Of a stretch of DNA of 64,000 nt, positions 10,892 to 23,041 are shown piece after piece. The DNA is from Pezizomycotina sp. ARF18. Its lineage: Eukaryota; Ascomycota. The DNA lies in the NCBI GenBank assembly GCA_002224055.1, contig AZLU01000091.1, positions 1 to 64,000 on the forward strand, read 5' to 3'. How positions within the stretch are numbered: position 1 is the stretch's first letter; each line of letters begins with the position of its first letter. The notes beneath the pieces were generated by a model. It searched no databases. It was not told the origin of the DNA and worked only from the letters and a program-made list of their open reading frames with translations. Position numbers and translations under genes: made by a program.

Positions 10892-11503
10892 ATGAAGGAG
10901 ATCGAGGACCTCTCGGACTCCACGCTGATGGTCGGGGACGCCAACCCGCGAAGAGTTACATTTTCCGCGCCCACAAGGCCGTCCTCGCCAACAGCTCGGC
11001 TTACTTCAGCGCCCTCCGCGGCGTCGCCGCGGTCCACATGCCCAACGACGACCCGGATACGGTGGGGTGGTTCCTGGACTACGTCTACTCCGGCGAGTTC
11101 CCCAGGCTCAGAAGCGTCACGGAAACGGTGAAGCTCTACGTCGCGGCCTCACAAATTCCAAGTTCCAGCGTTGGCGAACGCAGCTACGGCGGAACTTCTG
11201 CGGGAGAGTTTTAAAACTCGATACTTACTTTAAACCTGATATAATGGACTACATGCGTGAGGACATCGCCAAGGTGGGTGCGGCACTGGCTCAGGTCCTC
11301 AGCGTCGTGCCGGCGGACAGCCAACGGACAACTACCGGGAAAATTGCCGGAAGGTTCTCGACAAGGTCCGAGAGAAGGGTTACCTGAGCTACTTGATCGA
11401 GTCCGATAAGGACATGCGTGCTTTCATGACGGATAATAACGTCGCGTCCATTGAGATATTGATCTACTATGCGGGTAATGACGACAGGAAAGTAGGGTAT
11501 TAA
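10892..11503 (+). CDS. BTB/POZ protein (subfamily II)
   Basis: The domain begins 'MKEIEDLSDSTLMVGDAN', then in the next frame 'YIFRAHKAVLANSSAYFSAL', 'MPNDDPDTVGWFLDYVYSGE' and 'RSVTETVKLYVAASQ'. The tail shows 'DYMREDIAKVGAALAQVLSV', 'KVLDKVREKGYLSYLIESDK' and the signature 'DMRAFMTDNNVASIEILIYY'; TAA is at 11501-11503. Three to four frame changes are needed. An ATG at 10885 is an alternative start, and an upstream first exon may exist. It converges with the minus-strand BTB gene at 11753-12761. Confidence 0.72.
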
Positions 11504-11615
11504 GCGGAGACGGCTAGATGCTCCCCGGGAGAGAATCCAACCGCAACCATGGCTACCACTGACTCGAAAGCAGTGAAAGCAGTGAAAGTAGTTATATATA
11601 TAGATTGAATAGACT

Positions 11616-11630
11616 GGGGGGGGGGGGGGG
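11616..11630. repeat. G15 homopolymer
   Basis: Fifteen consecutive G on the plus strand between two converging BTB genes. Confidence 0.9.
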
Positions 11631-11752
11631 AAAGGATGAAGGACGCTAAGGGACAAAAAGGGCAAGGAAAAGGAAAACCAAATTGACAAATGTAAACAAA
11701 GCAAAGTGCCGAAAGCTCAGGCGATATAAAATTACCTGGAAAAGTAGAAAAC

Positions 11753-12761
11753 TCATGGATGGCTGCTCCACGACAACAGATGGCGTAGAAGAAAAAAAAG
11801 AGAGAATAGAGCAATACCTACCACGATACGCCATATCCAGCAGCCCTTACCGATCAAATCCATAAAATCCGTAAAATCGCGTATTTTTCTCGTCACGGTT
11901 TCATAATATAATATCACCATCACTTCCCACCACCACCTCCGCCAAATAATCGATAACCACCATACACAATCCGGGTGCCCCGCCATAACCTCCCTAACCC
12001 CCCTAACCTTCAACACCGCTCCCAACCAACCCTCCACATCCAAGCACCTCACGATCTCCTCATAAACCTCCTCACTACACGCACAATAAGCTCCAAACAC
12101 CACCTCGACCGCCTCCGCGACCTCATTGTGGAACCCCCAATTCCCACCGATCTTCTTCAGTTCTCCTTGAAGTCGTCGACGGCGAGTATTTGTAAAGCCG
12201 GCGTACCGTGTCGTGCGCGGCGGTGTACACGAGGGCAGCCTCGAGGAGGTTGTGGTGGGCTGGTACTCGTCCATGTGCAGGAAGTACAGCAGGTTGCCGA
12301 ACGCGAGCGATATGCCATCGACGGCGGAGATGGGAGGGGTTATTTCGCAGGGGGAAGAGGAGGAGAGGAGGTCGGCGAAGAAGGCCGATGAGCCGTTTGC
12401 GAGGACGGAGTGGTGGGCGGTGTAGAGCTTGGAGCCGACGCGGAGCCGGATGAGGGGTCTTTACTGTAGGTAGGGGCGAAAGTGGATTAGCATTGGCGTG
12501 AGTAGAGGGGGGGAGTGGGAGTTAGGGAAGCTTGGGGGGAATGAGGAGAGGAGGAGGAAGGGGATTGCTCACGCGGCCCGACAGCGAGCTCCTTGGCCCC
12601 CTTGCTGAAGCCGTGCTTGCGGACGTGGAGGGTGGCTTCCTGCTTGGGGGTATGCTGCTCGTGGGTCGTCGAGGGCGATTCCGCTGTCGTCGTGGTCGGC
12701 AGGAGGAGCCGCCTGGCGGGCTTTCGTCCCCCTTAGAGAGTGAGCGGCGTCGGGAGGTCAT
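11753..12761 (-). CDS. BTB/POZ protein (subfamily II)
   Basis: An ATG at 12761 opens an Arg/Ser/Pro-rich leader ('MTSRRRSLSKGDESPPGGSS'). A 109-bp intron (12464-12572, GTGAGC...CTACAG) precedes the BTB domain: 'IRLRVGSKLYTAHHSVLANG', 'SAFFADLLSSSSP', 'LEAALVYTAAHDTVRRLYK'. Then 'NEVAEAVEVVFGAYCACSEE' and 'GVREVMAGHPDCVWWLSIIW' give the C-terminal helix and end signature. The last part of the open frame ('FTDFMDLIGKG...') is probably 3' flank, so the true stop may lie nearer 11880. Frame changes occur near 12250 and 12200. Confidence 0.65.
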
Positions 12762-13090
12762 TGGTAAAGTCGCTGTAGACGGTAGTGAAGGATGGAGATG
12801 GTATGATAGAAGCCCAGCGGTGAGAGCTAGAGGTTGATGGTGATGGTGTGCAGGTAGGGTGGGCGATATGGAGAAAACTGAAAACGCTGTGATGATGCCA
12901 GGACATTTTAAATATTTATTTGATTTTTCTATTTTATTTTTCACCTCCTCTTTCAACTTTCCCCGCCTACTACGAAAGATCACACGTTATCCCAGTGTAG
13001 TTCATCATTTAATCTGAAATTTGAAGCGATTCAAGTCCTTCCTCGGGAGCATCTCAGGAGCACAGTTACAATAATAATTACCTACCTCTC
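12762..13090. other. intergenic, AT-rich
   Basis: Probable promoter side of the minus-strand BTB gene. No gene recognised. Confidence 0.4.
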
Positions 13091-13218
13091 CTACCTCTCC
13101 TCCCTCTTTTTTTTTCTTCTTTTCCCCTGGATTTTGATCTTATATAAAGTCTTGCTTTTGTCTATAACTTTGCCTTTTCTACCAGTAGCTATCAATACCG
13201 TTTGAAAAAAAAAACCAA

Positions 13219-13622
13219 TCACGTTCGCGCTGACGGCCCATAGGGAAAAGTACCTTCGCCAGTATCCGCGCCCCTTCCACCACCGTAGTCGCCGGAAGGA
13301 CGTACCTGACGGCATACAAGCAGGAGCATGCCGTCAACTGTCAGTTCCACGCCGTGCTTTGTGTCGTAGCAAGCCAGGGCACGCAGCTCGCGGACGGAGG
13401 CGCTAGTCACAGATCGTTGGGCCCTTCATTCTCCCTCGGCCGCTCCATCGTCTCCTCGTTATTCGCTGCGTCGAGCTGGTATCTGAAGTACTGGGCGATG
13501 GAAGGAGGACGTGGCGAGGCCGCCCATTCCGGAGCCCCAGTACTGGGGAAGGCGGTGGGGGACTCGGAGACGACGGCGGGGACGACGGAGATGAGTAACG
13601 ACGGTAACGACGGGGAGCCCAT
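13219..13622 (-). CDS. hypothetical coding remnant, unrecognised
   Basis: Two overlapping minus-strand frames carry gene-like GC-rich coding sequence: one ends '...AQYFRYQLDAANNEETMERP' and the other contains 'ASVRELRALACYDTKHGVEL' and 'TVDGMLLLVCRQV'. These could be one protein read across a frame change near 13400. No domain is recognised. It lies between two BTB genes but shows no BTB landmark, so it may be a helical tail of a lost paralog or an unrelated gene. Confidence 0.25.
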
Positions 13623-14110
13623 GGCGGACCTCGAGTCTGGAAACCGCCCCGCTACGCCGCCGCCGATCTGGCGTCTATGCTAGCTGGGATGCCCAAGAGT
13701 AGCGAGCTTGCACTGCAAAGAAGAAGAGAAGAGAAGCTAAAAGAAAAGAAAAATAACCTGAGAGATTTTTAATCAAAAAACAATATATATATATATACAT
13801 ATCTATTGAAACCTCTGGGGGGTTGGTAGGTGTGGGAAGGGGCTACGGTAAGAGATTCCTCTTCCTATCCCTCAGGGGACGCAGCAGGGACTTCGGTCCC
13901 ATCCAGATATTTGATATTTTCTACCGTCACGGTAATACATCTCCCTCGAAACACTCCAAATCCATCTCTTCCCACACACGACCACCAAATCTACCTCCTC
14001 CCACTGTCCTCAAGAGGCGGATTCATACTTCACAATATATCTTGCTTACGGGTACCTTTGCGAAGACCCCGACTCGGACCTACTAAGCCTCAAAATCAAT
14101 CACAAAAACG

Positions 14111-14995
14111 ATGGCCAACGAACCTTCCTCGGGCACCCATCCGGTCTCGGCGTTTCCGAGGGTACGCGCGCCGTCGCATTCAAAGGCTTCGAGAGCAACA
14201 GCAACGGAGGCGGGAGCTCCAACGGCCCGGACTTGCCAGGTATCTAACCCCGCACCTCTTCGAAATTTCTAACCATCTTTTTTTTTCAGGCCTCTCCTTC
14301 CGGCGAACCTGCATGTAATACTAACGTAAAATTTTTGCCTGTCTACAGGAGGCGACAAAAACGTTCTGACCGCTTACCTTACCCTCCCCCTCCCTCCGCG
14401 CTAAATGGTTCCCGATCCACCGCCTCCGCCACTCTACTTCATACGAGACCACGCCCCCGAACCGCGCGCGTTACCTACACCGCGCCCGCGCTTGCAATCC
14501 CGAGCGGCATACCCTAGGATGTTCTGATGGACGTGCTGGAGTTCATTTACGCCCGCCGACGGCAAATTCCCCGCATGGACGACAGAGCAAGATAATCTTC
14601 AGGGTAGCGGAGGTATACGTCGCGTCGTGCGGGCTTGGTGGTTGGCGCGCTGAAGATGCTCGCGGCGGAGGAGTTCGAGAGGAGGCTCGCGGTGCAGGAG
14701 TTTTGGGATAGGTCGCCGGAAGGAGCGGATGAAAAATTGTCGTATAAGGGGAGGAATTACGGGGGGATGTGAAGCTGCTGGGGACGTCGTTGAAGCTTAT
14801 GCTGTTGGCATATGATGATACGGACAAGGAGATTTTTCGAGGGGATTTTGCTGCGTTTGGGAAATAAAGGCTTATGGGTACGTTGCCGGCGTCGGATGAG
14901 ATGAAGCCTTTCCTGGCGAACCACCAGGAGGTCGTGCTGGCGCTGCTGGAACTTTTACGCGAGGAACGATATTCCGTGAGACTGGCTGAAACGGG
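14111..14995 (+). CDS. BTB/POZ protein, decayed (subfamily II)
   Basis: Exon 1 starts at ATG 14111 ('MANEPSSGTHPVSAF') and ends at a clear donor. The 109-bp intron (14240-14348) has a TACTAACG branch site and GTCTACAG acceptor. BTB landmarks follow, scattered over frames: 'MDVLEFIYA', 'KFPAWTTEQDNL', 'VAEVYVASCGL', 'GALKMLAAEEFERRLAVQEF'. The tail reads 'KLMLLAYDDTDKEIFRGDFA' and the signature 'EMKPFLANHQEVVLALLELL'. The start of the BTB fold is hard to read, and frames change more often than in its neighbours, so it may be genuinely degenerating. It converges with the phosphatase gene. Confidence 0.6.
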
Positions 14996-15167
14996 CATCT
15001 GTCCATGTCGACGAGTTTTGATACCGCACAGCGTTACACGTCGTATTCATTCACTGGGGGGATCAGATAGGCAATGCACGATCTCTATGCTCTAACTTCA
15101 GACTCTTTCTTCTGTTCTTAATGTACATACTTATCAACAATGAACACGACGCACGACGTCCCCCTTC

Positions 15168-16966
15168 CTACGGCTTCCTCTTCAGCAGCGTCACCTTATC
15201 CCCCACGCTCCATCCTCCCCTTCACAAACGTCCACACCGCCTTCTCCCTCGTCACGTCCAGCTTACTAAACCCGTAATGCGTCTTATCCAGCACCGCCGT
15301 AATCGGCGTAACGCCTGCCCTTTCTAAACTCACTATGGCTCTCGATGTTCCCGCCATACCGTTAATAATATGCGTTATACTCTTCCCGTTGTTAACACGT
15401 ATGTACCATTATCCACAATACTCCCCGTGTCTATCGTCCCATTAACGCCCAACGGATATAACCTTTCGTACCAGTGTATGTGGCCCGCGAAGTACGCGTC
15501 GACACCGTACTTCAGGAAGAGAGCTTCGAACGCGTTACGCACGTCTTTTTGATAGGATGATACGGCAGATGAGTACATCGGCCGATGGCCATTGACGAAT
15601 ACCCACGGCGTTTTCTTCCTGTCGATAGATTTAAGGTCGTTGAGTAGCCAGTTGTACTGCTCGTACGCGGCGTTGTTCTTCCAGTCGTTGTTTGTAATAT
15701 ACCCGAACGGTCCCGCGTCGGTTATCCTCGTCTCGTTCACCTTCGGGTGTGCTGTCTCATCGTCCCGAACAAATGGCGACGAGGGAGAATACGCGAAATC
15801 CGTCTCCGTATTGATACTGATAAAGAGCCAAACCATAGTCAAAGCTATACCAATAATTCCCTTCCCTTTAGACTCGGAACCGGGCATGCGGAAGCGGTGC
15901 TGGAACGTCGTAAAATTCCTCTGCGAGGGCGGGCAGGAGTAAGTAACTTAACCCGCTCTTCCCGGATGCCGTAGAATTAGGTTTGTTATTATTAAGGAGT
16001 GCCGTGAGCTCGTATTCGGTCGTCGAACTCGCCGCATGAGGCTTCGTGGTTACCGGGAGAGTACCATGTACGGAACTTTACTAGCAACGGAATTCATCCA
16101 TTGCTGCCAGAGGTCCCAGTTGCTCTCGTATAGTACGCTCATCTCGCCGCCGCGGGGACCGCCTTGGTTTGGTATTTCACCGGCTGGTAGTGGATGTGTT
16201 GGTGTACTCTTCCGGATACGGTGGTCCGCCGGGTATTCGGTAGAGGAGCCGTTGTAGCAGACCGGCCAGTCAGATTCGCAGGGAGGATACCGGAGTACCA
16301 GTCGTCCGCGTACGAAAATATCCCGCCGTGCCACACGACAGTTTAAACCTTCGGGTGATGGCTTTTTTGAGGTACTTCTGCGTACCCTGGGCGTTCGTAT
16401 ATCCCATGTCGTTCAATACGCGACCGTAAACTTCCCTCGTCGCCCGCAGCGGGAGCGTTTTAAAAGTAAGGACGTCGGACGTCGTAGTCCCGTTCGAAGC
16501 GGGGATGTAATAGTAGTACTCCTACCGGGTTTTACCCCGTAATCTGAACATCGTGAAAATACTGACTACACTGCGTCACCGGCGCCATACTACACGGCGG
16601 CGTGCGGTCGTACGTCTTCGTAGTTCCGCTCGCGGTATTCTGTATGCGGCTGTGGGATTCACCCCATCGGACTGTTGGAGGGCCGCGCAGGCCGAAGGGG
16701 GTTTGGTAGTGAATGTTCACGCCGTCGGGATGTACGAGAGCGAGATTACGTTGACATTGTTGGTGGGGCGGAGGCAGGAGGTTCGGACGGCGGGGGGTTC
16801 GATGAGGCGCGGGAAGCCTTTGCCGTTGCCGTTGACGGTGGTGTCGACCCAGTCGCCGACGGGGATTGCGGGGCCGGTGTAGGGGTAGGTGGTGTCGACG
16901 TCGCGCTTGACGGTAAAGCGGACGCGAGAGTCGCGCTGAGGAGGGCGGCTGTGATGGTGCCTTCAT
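15168..16966 (-). CDS. purple acid phosphatase (metallophosphoesterase)
   Basis: Reading leftward from ATG 16966: a secretory leader in a neighbouring frame ('GTITAALLSATLASALP'), then 'DGVNIHYQTPFGL' and 'DRTPPCSMAPVTQCSQYFHD' of the N-terminal domain, then the catalytic domain: 'FSYADDWYSGILP', 'SNWDLWQQWMNSVASKVPYM', GNHEAS near 16055, 'VNGHRPMYSS' near 15590, 'VDAYFAGHIHWYERLYPLG' near 15480, and a C-terminal 'PITAVLDKTHYGFSKLDVTR'. This order is that of secreted fungal purple acid phosphatases (di-metal phosphomonoesterases that scavenge phosphate). About ten frame changes occur. In the GDxSY motif a short G-run and a long T-run displace the metal-binding Asp. Residue conservation is otherwise high, which is unexpected for an old pseudogene. 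Confidence 0.88.
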
Positions 16967-18195
16967 CTTATAAGGCAGAAAGAACAATCTACTAAGAACG
17001 AACGAAATTTTTTTTTTTTTTTTTTGAGAATGAGTGTAAAAGGGATTCCCTTCCCTAAAAGTTAAACTTTCCTAAGCCTTCAGTCTTCTCTAGCCAACGC
17101 CATGCCTGGATATGCTTGCACTCTTTATATGCTCGTGGGTTACTCCCCTCATACCCATTTTGTCAGTATTTCGTCTCTCCAGGTAGTTCTCCGCGGCATG
17201 CTGCCGCTGTCCCCTTGCCCTCCTCCCCCCAGCTATCTAGGATGAAGCTGGTATCTGTCCGGTCTTAGCAGGCGGTCGTGATGCCTGGAAATTACGAAAA
17301 TTCGGCACGATCGGCATTCAAAAATGTAATTGACCAATCAGCACTAAGCTTTTCTCAAACCTCCAATACGGAAAGTTCTTGGAACCTATCGCCGTATCCT
17401 GCTGCGCGCGTGTGGTCCAACACAACGATCCTAGCTAGCTTTTAACTCATTATTGCTTCCTATCTAACTAGTTTCTCGATGGAAGCAAGAGTGGAGTATT
17501 TCAAACTTCTAGTCGACGGACCTTCCGATAGCGTTGCTAGTTTGGTAGACAAGCTTTTTTTCCTGCCAATGCTCGGTTAGGATGCGATAGCGTACTCGTT
17601 GGCCTCATGCTATTGTCGCAAGAGAAAATGTGGAGACTGAAGAGATGAGAGATTGCAACAGTCCATTAATTTCGCCCTCGTGCCGTCCGATGAGATATAA
17701 ATGCCTGCTTGCGTGTTTTTCTTTGCATATCCACCACACTTGAGACATCATTCGGTATTCCCGAGAGAAGCCGGGTATCGGACGGTTTGCGATCGTGAAA
17801 AGCCAGTCTCTCGTCGCTCCGCGTATTAGTACTTGTTCCAAAAGGTGTTACGGATATCGCTAAGGGCTTTTTTTTAGGTGGTTTGGACTTTGTTGTTAAT
17901 TAAAGCAATGCGGTCTATATGACTAAAAATTCTATCGTAGATAATCAACAACAAGGATGGGGATATATACAGTAAATACGGGGCGGCTTGAAAGGAAACT
18001 TGGGCAAAGGGAACCGTGATCCGAAAGTCTTAGATGGGTCTCCACCAAAACGAAGAAATGGAAAATAAGAAAGACAAGGAGAAAAAAAAAAGCCAAAATA
18101 ACTGAAACGCACGCTAGATTTCATAGAAACGCTAAAACGACATAGGAAACCGGTTCGAAGGATCAAACGTCAAAAAAACCACTGCGAATTCTGAA

Positions 18196-18429
18196 TTACG
18201 CCCTGGATATCAGCTTCACTTTCATAGAAGCGGCAGGGATCATTTCATTGCGTAGAGAAAGAACCCTAATATAGATCTTTCCTCTTACGCGAACAAATGG
18301 AAAAGACCATAACAACCAAAAGGATGTGGCGATATAGAAGATAAGTGCCCAGAATGCCATGAAGCGGGCAAATATGACGGGAAGAGCATGGATTCGCCCG
18401 CGTTCGGTGGCTGGTACAGTACAATGCAT
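18196..18429 (-). CDS. possible small single-pass membrane peptide
   Basis: The 77-residue frame has one strongly hydrophobic segment of about 20 residues ('FMAFWALIFYIATSFWLLWS') followed by a basic stretch, suggesting a single membrane helix. A minus-strand TATATAAAG lies about 265 bp upstream. There is no recognisable family. A 30-40 bp stretch around 18376-18412 resembles 23779-23820, hinting at a small repeated unit. An unrelated spacer is equally possible. Confidence 0.2.
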   Translation of the reverse strand: MHCTVPATERGRIHALPVIFARFMAFWALIFYIATSFWLLWSFPFVRVRGKIYIRVLSLRNEMIPAASMKVKLISRA

Positions 18430-20063
18430 ATTGATGTTATTGCCTTTGTTTTTTGCGTGTGAGGTTTGAAGAAGAACCTAAGGACTACGGCGGGGGTTGG
18501 TATGAAGTTATGCATCTTGGTATTGGAGGAAGTTGAATGGTTTATATAATGATGTATTGATTGTTCGAGCTTGAGATTGTATGTTGGTATTGTGACTTGT
18601 ACGGTGTTGGATAATGATATTGATATCGGGAGGGCGATAGCGTTGTGGATGGTGTTCGCTCGGGAGAAGCTCCGGTTAGGCAAATCGCCTGACTTTATAT
18701 AGGAACTCTGGGTACGAGAACGTCATTTGCGGGTTTTGAGGTCACCATAGTTGAAGATTTCAGTATCGTGAATAATTCAGTCTTATAGACAATGAACAAT
18801 CGTGAAGACTCAACTGTTAAAGCTTAACTTGAATTGTAGCAGTTGTTGTTAAAAAACTACCGTAGAGGGAAAAACTAGGTGCTCTAAGTGGTGTATCTTG
18901 GATATTCTAAATCCGATTTGTACTAATCTCACGATAATGGAGGTCGCGGTGTTGAAATTCGTGAGATTTAGGTCCATGTACGTAAGGATCAACCGGCTTA
19001 AAGGTCTAATCAATCTTTAAAGGATGTGAATTCTACACCATATTTTTAATGATATGTAGTAGCGCTAGATTGTCTCGCTTCAATCTTCACAAATTAGTAA
19101 AACCCCCAATATAACCCCCAATATAACCCCGGTATATGTGGTAATTTATCATTGTCTATCTGGATCGTGACTTCAGTTCTCGTGTAAGCTGCTTTGGTCT
19201 CGGAACGGAGCTTAGAGCTTAATGTGAATTCAGATGCTCCGAAACCGAATACTTTGCCTCATTTTCAGCAAGAAAGCCATAGGACGGCGAACTTTGGCGA
19301 CTTCTTGCACGCTAATTCGCCCAAAAAAAAAAAAAAAAAAAAAGAAAGAAAGAAAAAAAAAGGGAGAGAAAAAAAAAAATACTGAGGGCGCCTGGCTCGC
19401 CGGCGATTGGCATATCGTCCATCTAAAGTATGATAATTCATCTTAAGATCATAAGTAGAGGTAAATTGAAACCGCCCCGCACTCTCATTGACTACATAAC
19501 ACTGCCTTCATTTACTCCAACTTTCTGACATATCTTCAATTTTCTCAAGGATCATACCCAGCGAATTTCTTGTGTGTAAGAACCCGCAACAGTCCTCTTT
19601 TTGATGATTCCACCGTTCCGGATATTCGTCTCTCCAGGCGCTAAAACGGTTGAAAGTCAAGCTTGGAGGTTTATGAGACAGGTCTAGACAGTCCTTGGTG
19701 AACTCTGGAAAAGCCCGGGAAATAGGATTATGGAATTAGTTTCAAAAAGCGCCAGTGAGCGTAGAAGATCTCGTGATGGTAGACTTTCCGATAGAATCTA
19801 CAACTGTCGTCCGTTTTCGTGGATATAATTATGTGTAAATGTTTAGGGGGGTACCATTACAGCTCCACGGAGAGTACTGTCCTGTCTCTTCGACAATATG
19901 ACCAAGTCATGGCTACGCAACGTAGATTCATCAAGAAGATGTTGCAACTAAGAGTTCTGCCGTTAGTCTGCAGACGGATACTGGAACTTTCTGGGCCGCG
20001 TCATAACATTTATCACGCTCGATATTCATCCTTATACTTCCAGTAATGCCATATATATTTCAA

Positions 20064-20070
20064 TATAAAA
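20064..20070 (+). promoter_or_regulatory. TATA box of F-box gene
   Basis: TATAAAA about 135 bp upstream of the ATG at 20203. Confidence 0.45.
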
Positions 20071-20202
20071 GCCCTTGTCCATCAGTCGTGTTCATTTAAA
20101 CTTCTCAAAAATTGCTATTGCGCAGTACTCGTCTCTTCACATGTTGCTAGGGTTTGTGCTTGTATACTCAAGTACGGAACACAACGCTAATCCAACACCA
20201 CA

Positions 20203-20964
20203 ATGCATATGTCAACAAATTCCGAAAGCCGCCTCCAGCAGAAGTTTGGCTGGAAGTATTTTCCCATCTAGAATACGAAAGACCTGAAACGCATCGTCCC
20301 GAAGGCGTGCAAGTACTTCCGCGACCTACTCAAGAAAACCTCGAGAAAAGTCATAGCGAGATCGATAAAATCCTGTTCCGCGATATCCGGTTCGGGGTAT
20401 TCCCGGAAACCTCTCTCCAGTAAAGTCCGCCATCACCTCAACCGCATGATATCCTGCCCGAAGCGAGTATCCACCACCTGGGCTCCAAAGTTCTGCTTAT
20501 ACTGGAGAACATTTATATCCCATCGCGCGTAAAATTCGACGTGGAAAGATTGTTCAGGTGCTTCTCGCTCGACGTCACTGACCACGGGAGGAAAAACTGG
20601 CAGGAAAATGCTACCAGCCCCGCCGTCGCAGGCCTAAGCTTTATCTTGCAGGGCGATGAAGTCTTCCTCTATGCAAGATCTTCATTCGAGATTGTACTCA
20701 CGTCTTCTCAGGCAGACCAATTACGGTGTTCGATGTTATGATGGCCTCGCTTGTTGCGCTTTATAGGGGTTCTAAGCTAAACGGGACAGTAGGCGTGGAG
20801 TGATCGAGAGGCTGAAAGTAAAGGGATACAGGGATATTCACCATGCGGTTTGGTGGGCGTTGAATTCAGGGAATGAGGAGGTGGAGGAAGCTAAGGAGGC
20901 TTGCAAGATTGTCAAGAAGTTTGCGGTGGAGACGGGTTTGGTTGACAAGCTGAGCGGAGTATGA
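20203..20964 (+). CDS. F-box protein
   Basis: Starts 'MHMSTNS' and, after one frame change, shows an F-box: 'PPPAEVWLEVFSHLEYERPE' with 'LKRIVPKACKYFRDLLKKTS' in the adjacent frame. F-boxes bind Skp1 and recruit substrates to SCF ubiquitin ligases. The rest is a fungal-specific C-terminal half: 'LEKSHSEIDKILFRDIRFGV', 'LLILENIYIPSRVKFDVERL', 'NATSPAVAGLSFILQGDEVF', 'TVFDVMMASLVALYRGSK' and 'IHHAVWWALNSGNEEVEEAK'; TGA is at 20962-20964. Length (about 250 residues) and layout fit the short F-box proteins common in Pezizomycotina. Four to five frame changes occur. It has its own TATA box and no visible intron. Confidence 0.65.
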
Positions 20965-21829
20965 CGTAGAAATTTGGTTCGGTGGTTGACAAGGAAATGG
21001 TCCACCCTGGCGGGGTAAAGGTCCACCATCCAATCCTCGTGATAACGCGAGTAGCATCAGGGAATTAAACAACCAGAGTAATTATTATATTTAACAAGAT
21101 AAGTTCACACTGTCATCTTATTCGCGGGGCTCAATCTAGTGAATATGTACCGTAGTTACTGCACCATAGAAAGCCTTGCAAAGTCTATCTGTGTTCTGAT
21201 CACTATAGTAGTAAAATACAGCTACACAGAGTGGGCGTATTGATAAACCCAATGGAGACCACGCGACAGTTCGGCCTAGACCCGCTTCGCGAAGCTGGCG
21301 CTGATTGTTCTGAAGTTGGTGCTGATCGTCACGGTACTCCCCATCTCGACATTTGAATTCAGGACGGGAGTTTTCGCCAAGTCCAATCTAACCTTCAGGG
21401 AAATAGATATTCCGGTGAGTTACCCCTTTCGGGATATCGAGGGTACCTTATCATGATTGCAGTATAGACGGAAATTAATTGTCAACATTGCTAATTCTGT
21501 CCCGCAGACGGCGATCTTAGACCTCGTTTGGCTACGGAGAGAATTCGAGGGTTTCATATCAGGAGTTCGGGGCGTATCTGAATTGTGAGCGTTTGCCGAA
21601 ATACGAGCCAGCCAGAACCCGATCTGGGTAGTTTTCCCCACTGCCTGTGATGTTCACGGCTTTTCTATCCGTTCGAAGTTGAGAGGTCGAATAAACAAGG
21701 TCCGATTTTATGTTTCAATTTTCGGTATCGGTTACGAGCGTATTTAAGAACGGCCCCGCTCCTTGCTCTCGCCGCGACTTTGCGACAACCGTTAGTTGTC
21801 CCAGATGGGCAATTAGAATCAAGTAGACA
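20965..21829. other. intergenic, no gene recognised
   Basis: Moderately AT-rich. Short frames only, none with recognisable motifs. Confidence 0.4.
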
Positions 21830-23041
21830 GTGCGGCTTCGCCTTTAACAGGGACCTCAGCATCAGCGATACTACAGTGCATCAAGAGCTCACTCCGCTTA
21901 CACAACACGCTGAGATAGACACCCCTAAGATAGCATATGAGAAAGGAATGGCAAGGTGGCCAGCTGGTGGTGAGTACAATGCTTCTTGGAATATATCTAT
22001 ATTCACGAGCCCTAAGCGAAGAGTTGCCGTAGATATGGCAATGGGCATGTGTCGGCTTCAGCTTATCGTCGTCCTCATCAGGTTATACGTCGACTTTAAG
22101 GGCCTCAGGAAGGGCGTCGCGTGGTACCGCGACGTTCTGATATTCTCGCCTGGCTTCTGGTCATAAACAGCGCCCTGACATCCTTCATGAACCACTACAA
22201 CAATTTCAACCCGGACTACAGCAACGTTTACGAACTTACCCGCGGAAGATCAGATCGCTGCTAATAAGGTCAGGTCGTTATTTTTCTTTGTTGTGGCATG
22301 TATTTCCACACGGTGTTCTTCTCCCTATGCTAACACAGTATGTAGGGCGATTGGCTCTCTCTCCTTTTCGGTGACACCATGCTTTACATGTGCAAAGTCG
22401 ACCTCTCTCCCTGTACCACGAGCTCGCGCCGCGCCCCTACCACCCCAAAATCTTCCTCTTCATCCTCTTCGGCTGGTTTGTCGTTCTCACGAGTTTTTTC
22501 ATGTTTTTCATCTATATGTTCGTCTCGTGCATCCCCATATCCGGTCAGTGGGAGCAGCTCCCTACAGCGTCTGCTTCGACGCGGAAAAGTTCGTCTACCT
22601 GTTCTTCGTCCCGCATTTCATTAGCGACGTCGTAATCTACGCTATCCCTGCGTCATAATATACGCATGAAAAATATGACGACGGAGCGGAAGTGTACGCT
22701 GCGTCGATGTTCATCGTGGGTTCGTGAATTTGGCCTGCGTGGTCATCACGCTGACCACGTACGAGGTCTCGGCGCAGACGGCGCTTTCGGAAGAGCGGAT
22801 GTGGGCGGTTTACGGATCGGGTACATTTATTTCGATCGTGCAGCTGCTGACGGCGATGGTGGTGGTGTGCATGCCCCAGCTGAAGCCGTTCTATAGGTTT
22901 CTAAGGGGTAAGATTGTGGACAGGAAGGTGGATGTAGATAAGAGCGACTCGGATCGGGAGTCGTACGAGACGCCGGCAAGTCCTGGTTCCCGTGCACGAA
23001 TGCGAAACAACTTTCAAATCAGGACAGTCTCCGGAAGGTGA
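21830..23041 (+). CDS. SAT4/rhodopsin-like 7TM integral membrane protein
   Basis: Across frames, hydrophobic helices appear in order: 'MCRLQLIVVLIRLYVDF', 'AWLLVINSALTSFMNHYNNF', 'MYFHTVFFSLC', 'FLFILFGWFVVLTSFFMFFI' followed by 'CIPISGQW', 'KFVYLFFVPHFISDVVIYAI', 'FVNLACVVITLTTYEVSAQT' and 'FISIVQLLTAMVVVCMPQLK' with 'PFYRFLRG'. The 'C(I/T)PxSGQW' loop and the closing 'MPQLKPFYRFL' are typical of the fungal SAT4-type rhodopsin-like family, some of which (PTH11-related) act as surface sensors. Splice sites are likely near 22267 and 22340. Several frame changes are present. The start codon is uncertain. Confidence 0.68.

Larger units (their letters stand above)
16967..20202. other. 3.2-kb gene-poor region
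   Basis: No gene is confidently recognised. It holds a T-run (about 17008-17025), A-rich tracts (19321-19378) and short unassigned frames. The 18196-18429 minus frame has one hydrophobic helix ('FMAFWALIFYIATSFWLLWS') and sits downstream of a TATATAAAG on the minus strand (18693-18701), so a small membrane or secreted peptide is possible. A short tandem 'CCCCCAATATAA' repeat lies at about 19106-19130. Confidence 0.4.

Noticed and set aside
12208-12453. Arg/Gly-rich plus-strand frames
   Set aside because: Antisense shadows of the minus-strand BTB gene at 11753-12761.
16553-16995. Gly/Val-rich plus-strand frames of 106-109 residues
   Set aside because: Antisense to the N-terminal part of the purple acid phosphatase, where all motifs are on the minus strand.
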